Assembly (NCBI GenBank): GCA_032622095.1
Contig: CP136065.1
Span: 41,453,503 to 41,517,502 of the forward strand
DNA from: Siphonodentalium dalli
Taxonomy: Eukaryota; Mollusca; Scaphopoda; Gadilida; Siphonodentaliidae
Length of the DNA stretch: 64,000 bases
Direction of reading: 5' to 3'
The translations under genes and the position numbers were made by a program. Positions 1 to 11,447 of the stretch are shown one piece after another. The notes under the pieces were generated by a model that was given only the letters and a program-made list of their open reading frames with translations, did no database searches and was not told the DNA's origin. The first letter of the stretch is position 1. Each line of letters begins with the position of its first letter.

Positions 1-663
1 TGCGCTCAAGTACGTTTGGGTCGTTTTTGTTGCACTGATAAAATCTCGACCTAATGTAATTATCCGATATAATTACATTAGCTTTGATAAACTCAGCGGC
101 AATTTACTATAGAGAATGAAGGGGGTGTAATTATAATGCTATATTACGCAATTGCAAATCTAACTCAACATATATAAATTCGTATGTGAATATTTAGGTT
201 CAATGTGGACCTACTTGCACGGGGATATGTTGCACAGTCGTGTACATGAAGATCTACTGGTTGAGAATACGGTATGATTTGACTATCACGCTGTGTGTTA
301 TAACATACTGGATGTATGTAATGCTTTTATTCTCAGCCAATATAATGTATGGTACATGAAAATAATAATCGATTATTGGTATTCGGAGCGCATAGGATGG
401 CATCTACAATGGGCGGAGTCTTCTCAGCGCTGTTTATTGTTGGGTCATATGTCACATAGCACGCGAGAAAATGGAACCACTTTAAATATAGATTACAATA
501 TGCGTCGCTGAGACTCAGTGTCGGGATTTGTTTCGAGCAAGATGTGTTCATGAACGTTTCGTGTTAATTTGTTTTTTCCAAAAAGACTGTGTTTCCGTTT
601 CTAAGGCTTGTTAGTGAAAATCCAGATTTGTGTGAACGTCTTTGAAATTTTGTACTTGACGAA
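1..663. other. Upstream flank without a gene
   Basis: I see no convincing coding sequence here. The short open frames have no recognisable motif. It holds a perfect 13-bp stem with a 5-base loop at 51-81 and a short dispersed motif (gaatatttaggttcaat) near 190 that recurs near 48190 and 48340. The last hundred bases would be the 5' UTR or promoter of the exon at 664, but I see no clear TATA box. Confidence 0.5.
51..81. repeat. Short perfect hairpin
   Basis: The arm ctaatgtaattat is followed by ccgat and then its exact reverse complement. It is probably a remnant of a palindromic MITE; nothing suggests a function. Confidence 0.6.
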
Positions 664-978
664 ATGTATCTCCAGCTGACAGATTTACTTTTATTTTCTC
701 TCCTCCTGAGACTCTCACTTTGTGCTATAAATGGCGTCGTGTTTCGAACAATTTCTGGATATGCGCATGATCACGAATTTTCGTTCAACAGTGTCTTAAA
801 TATAGTTGCTGTTCGGTCCAAATCTGAGTGCATCATTCTTTGCAGGGGACACACATCTTGTCATGCAGCAAACGTTTATAGCACAAAGAAGGAGCTGCTG
901 TGTGAAATGGGGGCCGATCACGCCAATGGGAACGGAACAAATTTAACCCCATTAGCCGGGCATGTGTATTTGGAAGAG
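664..978 (+). CDS. First coding exon of a secreted PAN/apple-domain-like protein
   Basis: The exon encodes 105 residues from ATG to a consensus splice donor (gaagag followed by gtaaga at 979), ending in phase 0. Residues 1-21 form a typical signal peptide, with a leucine-rich core and small residues near Cys20-Ala21. The mature part has the spacing of a PAN/apple-like module: a hydrophobic strand, then SECIILC (Cys56, Cys60), SCHAANV (Cys66) and a C-E-M step (Cys80), ending in a GHVYLEE strand. In animal lectin-like and cell-surface proteins this module precedes C-type lectin, fibrinogen-like or other extracellular domains. No downstream exon is found in this window, so the full architecture is unknown. 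The open frame runs only eight codons past the donor, which supports the donor call. It could also be a stranded exon of a decayed gene copy. Confidence 0.6.
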
Positions 979-1047
979 GTAAGATCCTTATCAATAATGG
1001 CTTGAATGTCTACCTTGGCTACGCCCGTATATATCGTATTCCATCAG

Positions 1048-1398
1048 TTAAAGACATATTACTGACTTGTTCGGGTGCGTGAAACTGATAAATTGGTATT
1101 CAGGCTATGCCAACTCGCCCAAAATTTCAAAGAAATCGACCATACAACTCCATAGAAAACACCGTCCGAACTAAGCTCAATTGTAAATATTTACATCTCG
1201 ATTCGGGACGAAACAATCGGTGATAAACTACAATGCAAACGATTTCGCCATCGATACTAATTGCATTTAATAAATATATAAGACTGACGGTGTGTAATGT
1301 AAATTTGGGTTAATATTCATAAAAATAACTACGTTGAGCAAGATTATTCTTCTCCATTTCTATTTGATCACCCAACCTGAGTGTTTCACATCACTTAA
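1048..1398 (+). mobile_element. TTAA-target MITE, copy A
   Basis: This 351-bp element is bounded by TTAA on both sides. It starts AAAGACATATTA and ends GTTTCACATCACTT. Subterminal inverted ATGTGAAAC-like motifs lie near each end. Full copies recur at 43582-43957 (reverse) and 51993-52359 (forward). No coding capacity is seen. The TTAA target resembles piggyBac-type non-autonomous elements, but the superfamily is inference. Confidence 0.7.
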
Positions 1399-2392
1399 AA
1401 ACCTGGGATTGTTTCCATTTTTGGCTCATAAGATTGACGGGAACCTTATATCACCCATAACACAGTGGCGCAGGTATAGTATATCTCTTAATTAAAACAG
1501 GTTAATATTTCTCAAGGATATCATGAACTTATCGGATATGGCGGAATAAGTTTGTTTGTAATACGACCCTGCCTAACTATGCTTAAAAGCCATGTCCTGA
1601 TTGGCCAGTGGCCCGAGTTACCATGGCTATCTCGTTCCAGTTTTGTGGTACAATTCTACTTTTTCCAATTGTACCACGAAAAAAATCGGTTTATTCAGAT
1701 CGCCGCACGCGACTTTTCCCGTCTTTTCTAACTCCGCGCAAACGGGGCATCAACGGAGTTCACCCGCAACCCTTTGAATTTTGCATCTTGACAATCTTGC
1801 GAATTTTCTAGCGATTTGTCGCTTGAAACCAGTTTGGTTGCCAATGAATATGGTCCAAATGATGTTATGGTATATTGATATATGTTAGGACCAAAGAAAG
1901 TTACTTAATAAGTATATTAAATGACAAAATAAATCCATGGGGCCGGGCTGTGCATTCGTCGATTCGAATCTCGATCATATTCGATATTTCGGAATCAAGT
2001 TGAAAATGAAAGCGTTTGTTCACCAGTACAGAAGGGGAATAAGATTAGTTTAATAAACTAGATCATTGAGATCGCTTTGTGTGAGGAAAATGGTCCATAG
2101 TCGATGATCATATACATGTTGTCCCCAACAACGTTCAACACAGAAATGACCGCATCGTATTTCCTGTACAATTTAAATGAAAGGCACGGGCCCCGCTGAA
2201 AACACATAGTTTTTTAGCCAATCACAACGATTATTTACGCAAACAATTTACCAGAGTACTCCATGCAAATAAATCGAGTACGTCCAATACGAATTACACC
2301 ACGAAATGTTTTCTCACCTGAGACCGAAAAAGCGCAGTATTTCGTTGACTATTCAGTCGAATTGTGACCATAAACTTTCAGTCGTATTACAA
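1399..2392. other. Non-coding stretch
   Basis: No gene is recognised. An open frame at 1608-1811 lacks any motif and spans a small hairpin. Around 1960 there is a short cgattcgaatctcgat motif that also appears near 18900. Confidence 0.4.
1645..1677. repeat. Short inverted repeat
   Basis: An 11-bp arm (gtggtacaatt) faces its exact complement across about 11 bases. The tip motif gtggtacaa is shared with the palindromic element at 2393-2528, so this may be a short relative of that element. Confidence 0.5.
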
Positions 2393-2528
2393 AAGAAATA
2401 AATACACGGTGTATCGGTGTGTTGTACCACAAAAACTGATTGTAGGACTCCGCTACGCGTCGTCCTACAATCAGTTTTTTGTGGTACAACTTGACCACAC
2501 ACCCCTCTACACCGTGTATTTATTTCTT
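2393..2528. mobile_element. Palindromic MITE
   Basis: The 136-bp element is almost wholly an inverted repeat. The outer arm, aagaaataaatacacggtgta, pairs perfectly with the right end. An inner arm containing ttgtaccacaaaaactgatt pairs across a loop near 2451-2462. No coding sequence is present. Confidence 0.7.
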
Positions 2529-3885
2529 ATATACTCGCAGATGAATGCAAGCCTACGACTCAGATTTACATGAAATTTCACACATATGAATATGGTTGAC
2601 AAATGCGTTGGCAACAAATCCATGTTTTTAAAAGATATGTTTGATTGAGAAAATTAACTGGAAAGTGAGCGAAGGACGCAAACAGATATATGATTATTGT
2701 GGTATCTTATAGATTATGATTCCAGTATGAGGAGAGAGACCATATTTTATTTTTAAAATTAAATCACTGCTTTATAGTTATAACCCGACTGAGTTCAAGG
2801 CATCCTCTATCCATTGAATACCAAGATGTGGCCATTTGCTTTTTGGTACTATTTTCTGGTATGGGAAGCCAGATTAGCAGTGAAGTGAGTTGTGTCATAA
2901 TGATGTATGAGGCTGTCTATGTTGCTCTTATTTTACCAATACATAAATCAAAACTGATACTTTCGAACATAATTATTGAAGCAGTAACTAACATGTGTAA
3001 GCTATGTTTACCACATTCCCTATAACATCTCAGATGTATCATATATGGTGACACTGCTGATTTTGTATAGAAGTGGCATGCGTATACATATTCATACTTC
3101 AGATATTTTCTAATTGGAATTACCCCATAAAGTTGAAAAACAACACTAAGTAGCTGGTATATATTATAATTTGAAATTATGATATTATAATTACAGCTAA
3201 TATCGTCTTTTTGTTTTAAATATTTGAACTCATTTGCAGTCATCCATCAAACCAAAACCATAAACGAGATGTCGCAAAATATCGAGTAATTATTTTTAGC
3301 AGGTTTTGAATTTTGGTGAGCCGTATCACCTACAATAAAGAGCGTTTCTGTTTAATTGCAAATTTACGATGAATATTAAACAGCGGTTTGAAAACATGCT
3401 TTATTATTGATCTCAGCGTTTGGTGTCAATTCGTATTGGATATGCAGAACGGGGGTCTGAGAACTGGGGGTATATCAGGGACGTGCACAGAGAGCATTCG
3501 TTGGTTGAGGGGATAAATTTCAACCACCCGTGAACCAATCTGTTTCCCTCACTATAGTCCCATACTCGTCTGCTGGTGATAACATGGTTAGTTGTAATTG
3601 GTCGATCAAATGGTCAAAGCAACCGGGCAGTGGTATCAACTCTGTTATCGACAAAATAAACGGACTTCGCACGTGGGTAAATCAATTGTCAAAGATGAAG
3701 ATTTCATGAAATGAGTTGGATAAGATACTTGCTGTTTGGCACTACTAAACCGCACTGTGATATATTTAGTATTGTCTTCAATGAAATCATCGGTTTGTCT
3801 TCATCTAATTCGCAAGAAATATACGAACTTATATCCTTCATAAAGTGACATAAACCTATTATAGTAAAGTAACATTAATATGTAA
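2529..3885. other. Non-coding stretch
   Basis: AT-rich, with no convincing gene on either strand. A 14-bp motif aataaagagcgttt at 3334-3347 recurs inside the MITE at 58418 and in the MULE-related element at 42074. Confidence 0.4.
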
Positions 3886-4041
3886 ATTTTGTTATTTTCT
3901 CTCACCTACCCTATGCATTTTTATGGGAAACGTTTTGCCATTGTGCTCACTTGGAAGCTCAGATATTACACTGTAATTATGACACCAGTGTGTCAGTTGT
4001 TATACTATTTTGACTCAGTAGACGTTTACGATACACAACAT
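3886..4041 (+). repeat. Dispersed direct repeat, copy 1
   Basis: About 155 bp, from ttgttattttct to acgatacacaaca, is repeated at 5237-5428 with modest divergence. The second copy holds about 30 extra bases. Open frames across it are not conserved between copies, so it is unlikely to be coding. Confidence 0.65.
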
Positions 4042-5236
4042 GTTGGCCCAGTTGGTATTAGTTGGTATCGTAAACACAGACATTTGATAGAGGGTAGTTA
4101 TTGACAACAAATTGTCAGAATGGCAGAATGTTTCAGCTGGAGAACCACAAGGCTGCTTTTATTTCTAGTCTATACCAATGTTATTACAGAAATGTAACAT
4201 GCAATATTCGATTGTTTGCTGATAACATAACTGATTGATTGGTTGATTTTTATTGTGTTAAATTCAATCAGAATTTTACAATAAATAATTACAAATACAT
4301 ACAGTTGCTAAAGGTGATAAATAAAGGTGACAAGAGCTGAAAGTTTGAATCAGAAGATATTTGTGTTGGCTTATGAGAGGCTGTAAAGATAGTGATGTTA
4401 GAGAGGAGAATAGGTGGGCAGACTAATCGAAAATAGAAAGATAAATGCTGAGGGCTATCAAGGATGACAAATAATAGTCCCAAAGGGACTTCTTTCTATT
4501 GTGGTCCGTAGGAAGCTATACGAGAGCGTTGAAATAATGCCACTGTGGCCATTTGGTCAGTTGATGTTTGTATTGTTTAAAAATAGTATGGGACTACTTT
4601 ATGACAGAAATTGGGTTTAAAAATATTGGTATAAAATAATTTAACTCTTTCAATTGATAATTGAAAGCGTAACTAAACATTCTGGGGAGGGTATACCCAG
4701 ATGGTTATAACGGAGTAGGGGGCCGGGGGGGGGGGGGGGTCATAATTTGTTTAGTGCAAAAAGAGGTGAGTGATGGGAGGGTAAAATGTGGAAAAGTTAA
4801 GATGTTATAAAGACACTGATTGAAGTCTCTGGGTTCTGCGATGGGTCCAGCAGCCTATTGAGGATTCAAACAGCAATACCGACAGCGAAGGCCATCAGTG
4901 CCTTTAAATTGTATTTAACAATGGTAAAGTAAATTATGGCTGACCCAATGCTTCGTCGCATACGGGTCGGATCATTCTTCAACCGGGCATTTCGGTTGCA
5001 CGGGAGAAAACGTATTTAGACTACGCATGTTCTGTGAAATGTACTCTGTTTCTGAGACATAGAGGAATTGGTACATTGTTGTGTCTGAACATAGTTATTC
5101 TAATTCATGCGACATTTCAACATACCATATAGCATATACATTAAAAAGATTTAGTCATAAACATATTTCCTGTTTTACAAACATTCTAGTTTCATGGTCC
5201 GGTTGTTGCATATGAATTTTTTGGGGCAAAATATTA
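4042..5236. other. Non-coding stretch with a long G tract
   Basis: No gene is recognised. A run of 15 G at 4725-4739 is the main feature. Confidence 0.4.
4725..4739. repeat. Poly-G tract (15 G)
   Basis: An uninterrupted homopolymer, directly visible. The exact length may be affected by sequencing or assembly. Confidence 0.8.
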
Positions 5237-5428
5237 CATTTTGTTATTTTCTCCCACCTACCCTATGTATTTTTATGGGATTTGTTTTCCATTGCGCTCA
5301 CTTGGAAGCTCAGATAATACACTGTAATTATGTCACCAGTGTGTCAGTTGTTCTATCGTTTGTGCGAAACCTCATGTTTTCTCATCCTATACTATTTTGA
5401 CTCAGTAGACGTTTACGATATACAACAT
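5237..5428 (+). repeat. Dispersed direct repeat, copy 2
   Basis: Matches 3886-4041 through cacctaccctatg, ttggaagctcagat, caccagtgtgtcagttgtt and ttgactcagtagacgtttac. An extra block in the middle (about 5352-5385) is missing from copy 1. Confidence 0.65.
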
Positions 5429-5935
5429 CGCGACCTGATTTCCAGGATTGTCTTAAGTGCATTTTTTATGTTTTTGAGATAATCGATTTTTAAAGTTTGA
5501 ATCTCCGATGCGGGTCGACTATTAATTCTATGGATACACTTCTAACACTGTCCGATTGGAAAATCATTCCTTTAATAGAATAAATAAGCATCACAATTCA
5601 TAAATTAAATGTAATCCTGTTTTTGTGAAGAATACTGCAGGTAGGATGCATATTTTGGTACTTAGGACATACTGGAACTTAATTATACTATGAATAGTTC
5701 AAATGACATCAATTAACTGAAATTCGTTAGAATGGCCACCTTGTTCTATGTGACAGACATATTAGTATAATTATCACTTAGAACCAAAAAGATAATCTCA
5801 CAGGTCTGAATCTTAACATGTCATCTTGGAAATCAGAGAGCACATGACATATAATTGTTCTATGTACGTATGTATGTTGCATTCAGGTTTCCAGACCTCA
5901 GGTTACAGCAAAAACATGCAATAAGTAATGTATAT

Positions 5936-6798
5936 ATAGAATACACCCATAGTAGCCGAGAATAACACATTTTCACCACGAGTGGTATTGTGGTTGTGGT
6001 GAAAATTTTTATTCTCGGCTACTATGGGTGTATTTTGTTTATACCCTAATTATTATTCTTCGGTCCCTTCGTAAATGTATTGCTACTCTGTTGGTGACTG
6101 TTAACATGTGTGTGCACCGAGTGACCCAAATATGTTAAGCTATCATGAATGTGGGTCACGCGTAGTAATACATATTTCTAGGAAATTCGGTGATCCGCCA
6201 CTTTCTTGGGCATCAGTCAGCTGATGTGAACACAAATTCAGATTTCCCACATTGCAGATACCATTAACAATCTATACGTTGTTGTCAAAATGTAAGCCGT
6301 CGTTCGCTTTAAACACGGAAAGGCAGACGAACACGTGCGTTCGTTTTGTTTACATTTTCAACAGCTATCGCCGACCTGTATAAAACGTGTACTTTGTCGG
6401 TGCGTGCACCTAGCATAAAACATCTTTAAACTAACTTTAATATGTCATTTTTGGACAAGTAAACCCAGTAAATGGAATTGGATAGTATATATCTCTGTGT
6501 TTAGACCACTTATCGCATTTCAGTGTGTTTTGAGTCGGAACAATTGTGTATTTACTTCGCGAAGCGGGCGTGACGAAAAATTGGGCTAAATTTCGACAGC
6601 GAGGTCACCAGAGGTCAAATGACGGGTCGTTCTACTATGGGTATAAACTTTTAACACATAAAGTGCCGTTGAAACATTTACACAACAGTAGAAATTTATA
6701 CCAATAGTAGGAATCGTTATACCCACAGTAGGGTGTAAAGATGAAATTTACAAAACAGGTGTTATACACACAGTAGCATAGCCAATTATGGTATAAAT
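5936..6798 (+). repeat. 860-bp tandem duplication, unit 1
   Basis: The unit begins with a palindrome (5940-6034) whose arms read gaatacacccatagtagcc and its complement. It ends in a tract with several copies of tactatgggtataaac-like and ccaatagtagg-like motifs. It is followed directly by a second copy at 6799. The palindromic head and repeated terminal motif suggest a tandemly inserted or unequally duplicated non-autonomous transposon of unknown superfamily. Confidence 0.75.
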
Positions 6799-7679
6799 AT
6801 AGAATACACCCATAGTAGCCGAGAATAACAAATTTTCACCACGAGTGGTATTGTGGTTAAAACCACAATTCCACGAGTGGTGAATTTTTTTTATTCTCGG
6901 CTACTATGGGTGTATTTTGTTTATACCATAATTATTATTCTTCGTTCGCTTCGTAAATGTATTTCTACTCTGTTGACCAGTGACTGTTAACATGTATGTG
7001 CACCGAGTGACCCAAATATGTTAAGCTATCATGAATGTGGGTCACGCGTAGTAATACATATTTCTAGGAAATTCGGTGATCCGCCACTTTCTTGGGTATC
7101 AGTCAGCTGATGTGAACACACATTCAGATTTCCCACATTGCAGATACCATTAACAATCTATACGTTGTTGTCAAAATGTAAGCCGTCGTTCGCTTTAAAC
7201 GCGGAAAGGCAGACGAACACGTGCGTTTTGTTTACATTTCCAACAGCTATCGCCGACCTGTATAAAACGTGTACTTTGTCGGTGCATGCACAAAGAATAA
7301 ACATCTTTAAATTAACTTTAATGTGTCATTTTTTGACAACTAAACACAGTAAATGGAATTGGATAGTATATATCTCTGTGTTTAGACCACTTATCGCATT
7401 TCAGTGTGTTTTGAGTCGGAAAAATTGTGTATTTACTTCGCGAAGCGGGCGTGACGAAACATTGGGCTAAATTTCGACAGCGAGGTCACCAGAGGTCAAA
7501 TGACGGGTCGTTCTACTATTGGTATAAACTTTTAACACATAAAGTGCCGTTGAAACATTTACACAACAGTATAAATTTATACCAATAGTAGGAATCGTTA
7601 TACCCACAGTAGGATGTAAAGATGAAATTTACAAAACAGGTGTTATACACACAGTAGCATAGCCAATTATGGTATAAAA
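6799..7679 (+). repeat. 860-bp tandem duplication, unit 2
   Basis: Near-identical to the preceding unit over its full length. The main difference is in the palindrome loop (6803-6916), which gained about 20 bases forming a second inner stem (gtggttaaaaccacaa). The open frame at 7138-7470 is broken in unit 1, which argues against coding. Confidence 0.75.
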
Positions 7680-8282
7680 TAGTTACTGGCTCTGTTCCGA
7701 TGACAGAACACTAAACGTGAACTATTTCAACACTGGGCCGATGCGATAATTAATCGCTGCTAATCTAACTATATCGTCGAAAAACGAACTAAGCGTTCAC
7801 GAAAACCCATATAGGCCTGAACGCGTCTTTTGGGTCTTGGTTTCCTCACTAACATAAAAAAACCATACCGGGTTTTGCAAAAAATTGCCTGGAACCCTCA
7901 TTATATTTATAAATAAAGAACAACAGTATTGTGACAACACTTTGTTAAAGTATATACGTATAAGTAATACACAACAGATTCAATGTGGTTATGGGGTTTG
8001 ACTGCCTATACATCCAGAAGACTTTGTATGAATCCCCTAGGGATTCATGATGCTTGTTGGTTTTTATCGATATCCAAATCCAGTGACCGCATTGAATTCC
8101 GTTAATTTCTGCAATAAAATGTAGACCCGTTTTTGTAACAATAAAAGCCGCCCTCTGTGCTCACCGAAAAACTTTGATGGAACAATCTCTTCTATCAGAA
8201 TAGTATATGCATAAATATCATTAAAGAGCATCATAGTCCCAACATGCAAGGGTGTGCACACACCGGAAATAGACTATATACA
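7680..8282. other. Non-coding stretch
   Basis: No gene is seen. It includes a short stem at 8029-8049 (atgaatccc / gggattcat). Confidence 0.4.
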
Positions 8283-8435
8283 TCTCATATATATTTTGAA
8301 GACCTCTGTCTGTATGTATGTATGTCTGTATGTCATTGATACAAATCTACGATTCTCGACCGATCGGGAAGAAACTTGGTACGTGTGTGTAGTTTAACCA
8401 GGCGTTCGTCAACGTCGTATCGGCTCATCGGCTAG
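8283..8435 (+). mobile_element. Helitron-like element, short copy 1
   Basis: A 153-bp internally deleted copy. It begins TCTCATATATATTTTGAAG, preceded by A, and ends CATCGGCTAG followed by T. TC at the 5' end, CTAG at the 3' end and insertion between A and T are the established Helitron signature. The 3' hairpin is mostly deleted in this copy. Confidence 0.65.
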
Positions 8436-8879
8436 TCTCATATATATTTTGAAGACCTCTGTTTGTCTGTCTGTCTGTATGTATGTTTGTTTGTCATTTA
8501 TACAAATCTACGATTCTCGACCGATCGGGACGAAACTTGGTAGATGTGTGTGTTTTGACAAGGCGGTCGACATTGTCGTATTAGCGAGCCCGTGCGGCGC
8601 CCGCTTCGTGCATGCGCAGACGAGATCTCGGAAACGGGTGGAGCTATCGACTTGAAATTTGCTATGTGAATGTATCTTGCCCCGGATACGAATTTTATCG
8701 GGTCGCCGAGCCATTGAAACACCGACTTCGCGCATGCGCAGACCAGATCTCGGAAACGGGTAGAGCCATCGACTTGAAATTTGGTTTTTGAATAGCCCGG
8801 ACAACGTCGGGCTGGGTAGAGCTATCGACTTGAAAGTTGGTTTTTGAATAGCCCGGACAACGTCGGGCTCATCGGCTAG
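8436..8879 (+). mobile_element. Helitron-like element, copy 2
   Basis: Starts TCTCATATATATTTTG directly after the CTAG of copy 1 and ends ATCGGCTAG. Just before the end is a hairpin, GCCCgGACaacGTCGGGC, as expected for a Helitron 3' end. The interior holds a tgtctgtctgtatg microsatellite and units of a repeat of about 121 bp (gagatctcggaaacggg). No Rep/helicase coding is seen. Confidence 0.75.
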
Positions 8880-9266
8880 TCTCGTATATATTTTGAAGAC
8901 CACTGTTTGTTTGTATGTCTGTCTGTATGTCTGTATGTCATTTATACAAATCTACGATTCTCGACCGATCGGGACGAAACTTGGTACGTGTGTGTAGTTT
9001 GACCAGGCGGTCGACGTTGTCGTATTGGCGAGCCCCGTGGCGCCCGCTTCGCGCATGCGCAGACGATATCTCGGAAACGGGTGGAGCTATCGACTTGAAA
9101 TTTGCTATGTGAATGTATCTTGCCCCGGATACGAATTTTATCGGGTCGCCGAGCCCATGCGACGCCAGCTTCGCGCATGCGCAGACCAGATCTCGGAAAC
9201 GGGTAGAGCTATCGACTTGAAATTTGGTTTTTGAATAACCCGGACAACGTCGGGCTCATCGGCTAG
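8880..9266 (+). mobile_element. Helitron-like element, copy 3
   Basis: Begins TCTCGTATATATTTTG and ends GGCTAG. It carries the same 3' hairpin and a single cycle of the internal 121-bp repeat plus a terminal half-cycle. The join to copy 2 is a direct CTAG|TC junction. Confidence 0.75.
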
Positions 9267-9890
9267 TCTCATATATATTTTGAAGACCTCTGTTTGTTTG
9301 TATGTCTGTCTGTATGTCTGTATGTCATTTATACAAATCTACGATTCTCGACCGATCGGGACGAAACTTGGTACGTGTGTGTAGTTTGACCAGGCGGTCG
9401 ACGTTGTCGTATTGGCGAGCCCTGCGGTGCCCGCTTCGCGCAGACGAGATCTCGGAAACGGGTGGAGCTATCGACTTGAAATTTGCTATGTGAATGTATC
9501 TTGCCCCGGTTACGAATTTTATCGGGTCGCCGAGCCCATGCGACGCCAGCTTCGCGCATGCGCAGACGAGATCTCGAAACGGGTTGAGCTATCGACTTGA
9601 AATTTGCTATGTGAATGTATCTTGCCCCGGATACGAATTTTATCGGGTCGCCGGGCCCGTGCGACGCCAGCTTCGCGCAAGCGCATACCAGATCTCGGAA
9701 ACGGGTGGAGCTATCGACTTGAAATTTGGTATGTGAATGTATCTTGCCCCGGATACGAATTTTATCGGGTCGCCGAGCCCGTGCGACGCCAGCTTCGCGC
9801 ATGCGCAGACCAGATCTCGGAAACGGGTGGAGCTATCGACTTGAAATTTGGTTTTTGAATAGCCCGGACAATGTCGGGCTCATCGGCTAG
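9267..9890 (+). mobile_element. Helitron-like element, copy 4
   Basis: The longest copy, with about four units of the 121-bp internal repeat (starts near 9437, 9559, 9680 and 9803). It ends with the hairpin (one stem base changed, acaatgtcggg) and CTAG followed by T. Open frames on both strands here are products of the repeat and not genes. Confidence 0.75.
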
Positions 9891-10819
9891 TAATATATAA
9901 TTGTGTAAGGATATAATAAGTGCGTGTTGTTTGATATGTGAAATAGAGCTTTATAATTCCATCAATGATTTCACAGCTAGACATTTTCTGAAGTTATATA
10001 GCTTAAAGGCGCAGGCAATCGACATATATAGAGAAAATGAAAAAAAAATAAAAAAAATTTGTTCCTACATTCATTGACCCAATTTGACAATTTTTGCGAT
10101 TCTAATCATTGTTTATAACAATTCCTAAATTTAATGAAATTGAATGTCGTTTACTCACAAAAGTCATTATGAAATGTTAGCATCAGATTATCGCAACTTG
10201 AACAAAACAAATAATCAATCTAAGAACAACGTAAGCCTATATCGTCATGTTCTTTCCATGTAAGTACAAACTTTAACCCTTAGTCCCATCGCGAAATAAG
10301 GCCAATAGTCGCTTTGGTTTGTGATTAAAAAGTATATAATTCAAAAATGCTTTATAGTATTTGTAATACAATTATCAAATGAACAAACGGACTAAAGATA
10401 CATTGAACGTTGTATACAGTATTACCACGTGTATGTGCCGTTCTCTTTGTTCTTTCCTATCTCATGAAATGTGCGAATGCATTGGTTATTTCTACGGGGA
10501 AGAACAAAATTTACCCCAGACTGAGAATAAAAAGTTAATAGTTCAGCATAAACACCGACCAGAAAGTTGAAAATCAGCAACTCAATAACATCGATGTTAT
10601 AGTAACTGTTGCTCGAAGAAATGCATGAGTAATATGGGTTATTAATACAATATTATTTAAAAACTGAATACTGTTATAATAACTTCACTAAACAGGCAGG
10701 GAAAATAGAACACAATCATATATCAAACTTTGACTCTAAAAAACACCTGGTCAAACAGAAACACAAGGACATTTGAACTGGTAATCACGATAAACGATGC
10801 GATCGGGACAAGCCTATTA
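9891..10819. other. Non-coding stretch
   Basis: AT-rich and without a convincing gene. It holds an A-rich tract near 10040-10060 and a 16-bp palindrome (ataacatcgatgttat) near 10585. Confidence 0.4.
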
Positions 10820-10892
10820 TTAACTTGGGACTCGAAGCCCAGTTACATTAACAAAAATGGGCTCATAAAGCTGAACCGATGAGCTAATTCTG
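10820..10892 (-). repeat. tRNA-like SINE head 1
   Basis: On the minus strand, TAGCTCATCGG resembles a Pol III A box and GCTTCGAGTCC, about 50 bases on, resembles a B box. It does not fold as a full tRNA (the anticodon arm is poor), so a tRNA-derived SINE or tRNA relic is likelier than a working tRNA gene. Confidence 0.4.
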
Positions 10893-11099
10893 CACAAGTA
10901 TGCCTAACTAGATAAAACAATGCAAACTATAGGTCTGATTCCATGTAATCAGATATACTTCCATGGTATCGCATTCCATGTGTGTGTTCTGTGTATAGGT
11001 GTGTTCATCTTCATGCGAATACATACATGTAGTTGTGCTTTGTGATCTGATGGTGGACTTGAATTGACATTTCTAGATATGTATTCCAAAGGTTTATGT

Positions 11100-11180
11100 C
11101 ATTAGGTTCGACCCAGTGTGGGTTGTTAATCACAGTCTAATGCATTATGGGCCTGACCAACTGAGCCACCGTTCACCCGA
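11100..11180 (-). repeat. tRNA-like SINE head 2
   Basis: On the minus strand the A box TGGCTCAGTTGG fits the consensus well. A B-box-like GGGTCGAACC follows at tRNA-like spacing. No acceptor-stem pairing is evident. A tRNA-derived SINE head is the best reading; the body and tail are not delimited. Confidence 0.5.
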
Positions 11181-11447
11181 GCCAAGCGTTCAGTTTTATT
11201 CGGTAGGGATAAATTTTAGGGCTAATTACAATCCTTCCCAATGACGCCCAAATCATGTTCAGTGGTCACGAACTTTGGCGTGTCTATTATATCGTAATCT
11301 ACATGTAGATCAAAAGGATATAAGGCATATTAATTTACCTTGTCCCCACATCCGGTTGTAACTAGCAATCTGATTGGCTACAACGCCACGTTTAAATCAC
11401 CATGCCCCCGCCACCCTTGACAGCGGGGTATAAGAGAACGTGCGCCA

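Noticed and set aside
8498-9858. Many arginine-rich open frames on both strands
   Set aside because: They arise from the 121-bp internal repeats of Helitron-like elements and repeat the same peptide in several frames.
10826-10890. Functional tRNA gene
   Set aside because: A and B boxes are present, but there is no cloverleaf with a paired acceptor stem or clear anticodon arm.
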